Positions 5,181 through 6,128 of a DNA stretch of 6,128 nt are shown here, one piece after another (positions within the stretch are counted from its first letter, which is position 1; every line of letters begins with the position of its first letter). Origin of the DNA: Candidatus Omnitrophota bacterium. GTDB lineage: Bacteria; Omnitrophota; Gorgyraeia; Duberdicusellales; 4484-171. The stretch is taken from NCBI GenBank assembly GCA_028710385.1, contig JAQTUC010000088.1:1-6128 (forward strand). The letters are read 5' to 3'. The position numbers and the translations under genes were made by a program. The notes below the pieces were generated by a model. It saw only the letters and a program-made list of their open reading frames with translations, did not search any database and was not told the DNA's origin.

Positions 5181-6128
5181 TGTCAAGCAACAAAAAAGCC
5201 ATAGTTACGGGCGGAGCCGGGTTTATTGGAAGCCACATGGTTGATAGGCTGATTAGCGAGGGCTACAACGTTACAGTCCTGGATAACTTTTCAAACGGCC
5301 GCAGGAAAAACCTTGCTCACCACAAAGATAATAAAAATCTTACAATAATAGAAACTGATATATCTGATTTTAACGCTATAAAGGATTATTTTAAAAATAT
5401 AGATATTGTATTTCACTTGGCAGCGCTGGCAGACATAGTCCCCTCAATAGTAAATCCGCTTAATTATTATAAGTCAAACGTGACAGGAACAGCTTCTGTG
5501 TGCGAGGCTTCAAGATTGTCAGGTGTTAAAAAAATAATCTATGCTGCTTCTTCTTCCTGTTACGGCATACCTGACAGTTTCCCAACACCAGAAAGCGCAG
5601 AAATCAGGCCGCAATATCCTTATGCCTTAACCAAATATCTGGGAGAGCAGATTGTTTTACATTGGGGCCAGGTTTATAAACTGCCGGTTGTTTCTTTAAG
5701 GCTTTTTAATGTTTACGGCCCACGGTCAAGAACATCAGGCACTTATGGCGCTGTTTTTGGGGTGTTTCTCGCACAAAAATTAAATAATAAGCCTTTTACA
5801 GTGGTGGGAGACGGAAAGCAAACAAGGGATTTTACATTTGTCACCGACGTGGCAAATGCTTTCTATCTTGCCGCAAAGAGCGATTTGAAAAATGAAATTA
5901 TGAACGTAGGCTCCGGAAATACCTACAGCGTAAATAAACTGGTTGAACTTTTAGGCGGAGAAATAATTTATATACCAAAACGTCCGGGAGAGCCTGAGTG
6001 TACCTTCGCAGATACTGCGAAAATAAAAAAATTGTTAAAGTGGATGCCGCAGGTTTCTTTCGAGTCGGGTGTAAAAACAATGCTGGATAACATTAATAAC
6101 TGGAGCGATGCTCCTGTGTGGGATTCTA
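5180..6128 (+). CDS. NAD-dependent nucleotide-sugar epimerase/dehydratase (extended SDR), 3' end cut by the window
   Basis: The frame stays open from the ATG at 5180 to the window end, 316 codons plus one base. Seen: TGGAGFIGSH at 10-19, the NAD-selecting D35 (VLDNF), HLAALADIVPS at 79-89, NVTGT at 100-104, ASSSCYGIP at 123-131, catalytic Y148ALTK152, RLFNVYGPRSRTSGTYG in the substrate region, GDGKQTRDFTFVTDVA and NVGSGNTYSV. A late RPGEPECTFADTAKI block gives Thr at the GalE gate position. The visible end, WSDAPVWDS, resembles a tail I recall from 330-340-residue members of this family, so only about 15-25 residues are probably missing. It likely epimerises a UDP-sugar, perhaps UDP-glucose/galactose or a HexNAc, but could be a dehydratase; substrate is not assigned. 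The ribosome site is weak (GGGG at 5168-5171). The TGATG overlap with the helix-turn-helix gene indicates translational coupling. It is a different subfamily from the epimerase at 735. Confidence 0.88.
   Translation, partial: MSSNKKAIVTGGAGFIGSHMVDRLISEGYNVTVLDNFSNGRRKNLAHHKDNKNLTIIETDISDFNAIKDYFKNIDIVFHLAALADIVPSIVNPLNYYKSNVTGTASVCEASRLSGVKKIIYAASSSCYGIPDSFPTPESAEIRPQYPYALTKYLGEQIVLHWGQVYKLPVVSLRLFNVYGPRSRTSGTYGAVFGVFLAQKLNNKPFTVVGDGKQTRDFTFVTDVANAFYLAAKSDLKNEIMNVGSGNTYSVNKLVELLGGEIIYIPKRPGEPECTFADTAKIKKLLKWMPQVSFESGVKTMLDNINNWSDAPVWDS

Noticed and set aside
765..5240. Repeated GC-rich segments near 769, 1721 and 5209
   Set aside because: These are the codons of the same TGGAGFIGSH cofactor loop in three paralogous SDRs. 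They reflect protein homology and not a DNA repeat or mobile element.

Overview
This 6.1 kb window is one stretch of a surface-glycan (O-antigen, capsule or exopolysaccharide) locus, read entirely on the + strand. Five of its seven genes are extended short-chain dehydrogenase/reductase (SDR) enzymes acting on nucleotide sugars. A sixth is a DegT-family sugar aminotransferase. The seventh is a 60-residue excisionase-type DNA-binding protein. Composition is moderately AT-rich, Shine-Dalgarno sites are bacterial, and genes are packed with gaps of 2 to 25 bases. This fits a bacterium, probably Gram-negative or a candidate phylum of Omnitrophota/Elusimicrobia type. That placement is a weak impression: no marker gene is present.

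Region 1 (1-4804) looks like the tail of one operon. In order it holds: the C-terminal five-sixths of RmlD (last step of dTDP-L-rhamnose synthesis); a GalE/WbpP-like UDP-hexose(NAc) 4-epimerase; a UDP-glucuronate decarboxylase (UDP-xylose synthase); an SDR of the GDP-mannose 4,6-dehydratase / GDP-4-keto-6-deoxymannose reductase group; and a PLP-dependent sugar aminotransferase. Together they could supply dTDP-rhamnose, an epimerised UDP-hexose or HexNAc, UDP-xylose, a GDP-6-deoxyhexose and an amino sugar. No glycosyltransferase, flippase or polymerase is visible, so this part of the locus makes precursors.

Region 2 (4805-4997) is the only sizeable non-coding stretch. It carries a perfect sigma70-type promoter (TTGACA, 16-bp spacer, extended TGCTATAAT) followed by a leader of about 130 nt. 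The leader contains a GGCGGCAG octamer, one base from the core of the ops/JUMPstart element, sitting in a small hairpin. The hairpin loop can pair with bases just upstream of the next start codon. I see no convincing terminator before the promoter.

Region 3 (4998-6128) is a second transcription unit: the small helix-turn-helix protein, then a fifth SDR epimerase whose start codon overlaps the regulator's stop (TGATG). The SDR runs off the window's right edge with 316 codons visible. The leader and coupled small regulator are the most unusual part of the window; the enzymes are recognisable family members.
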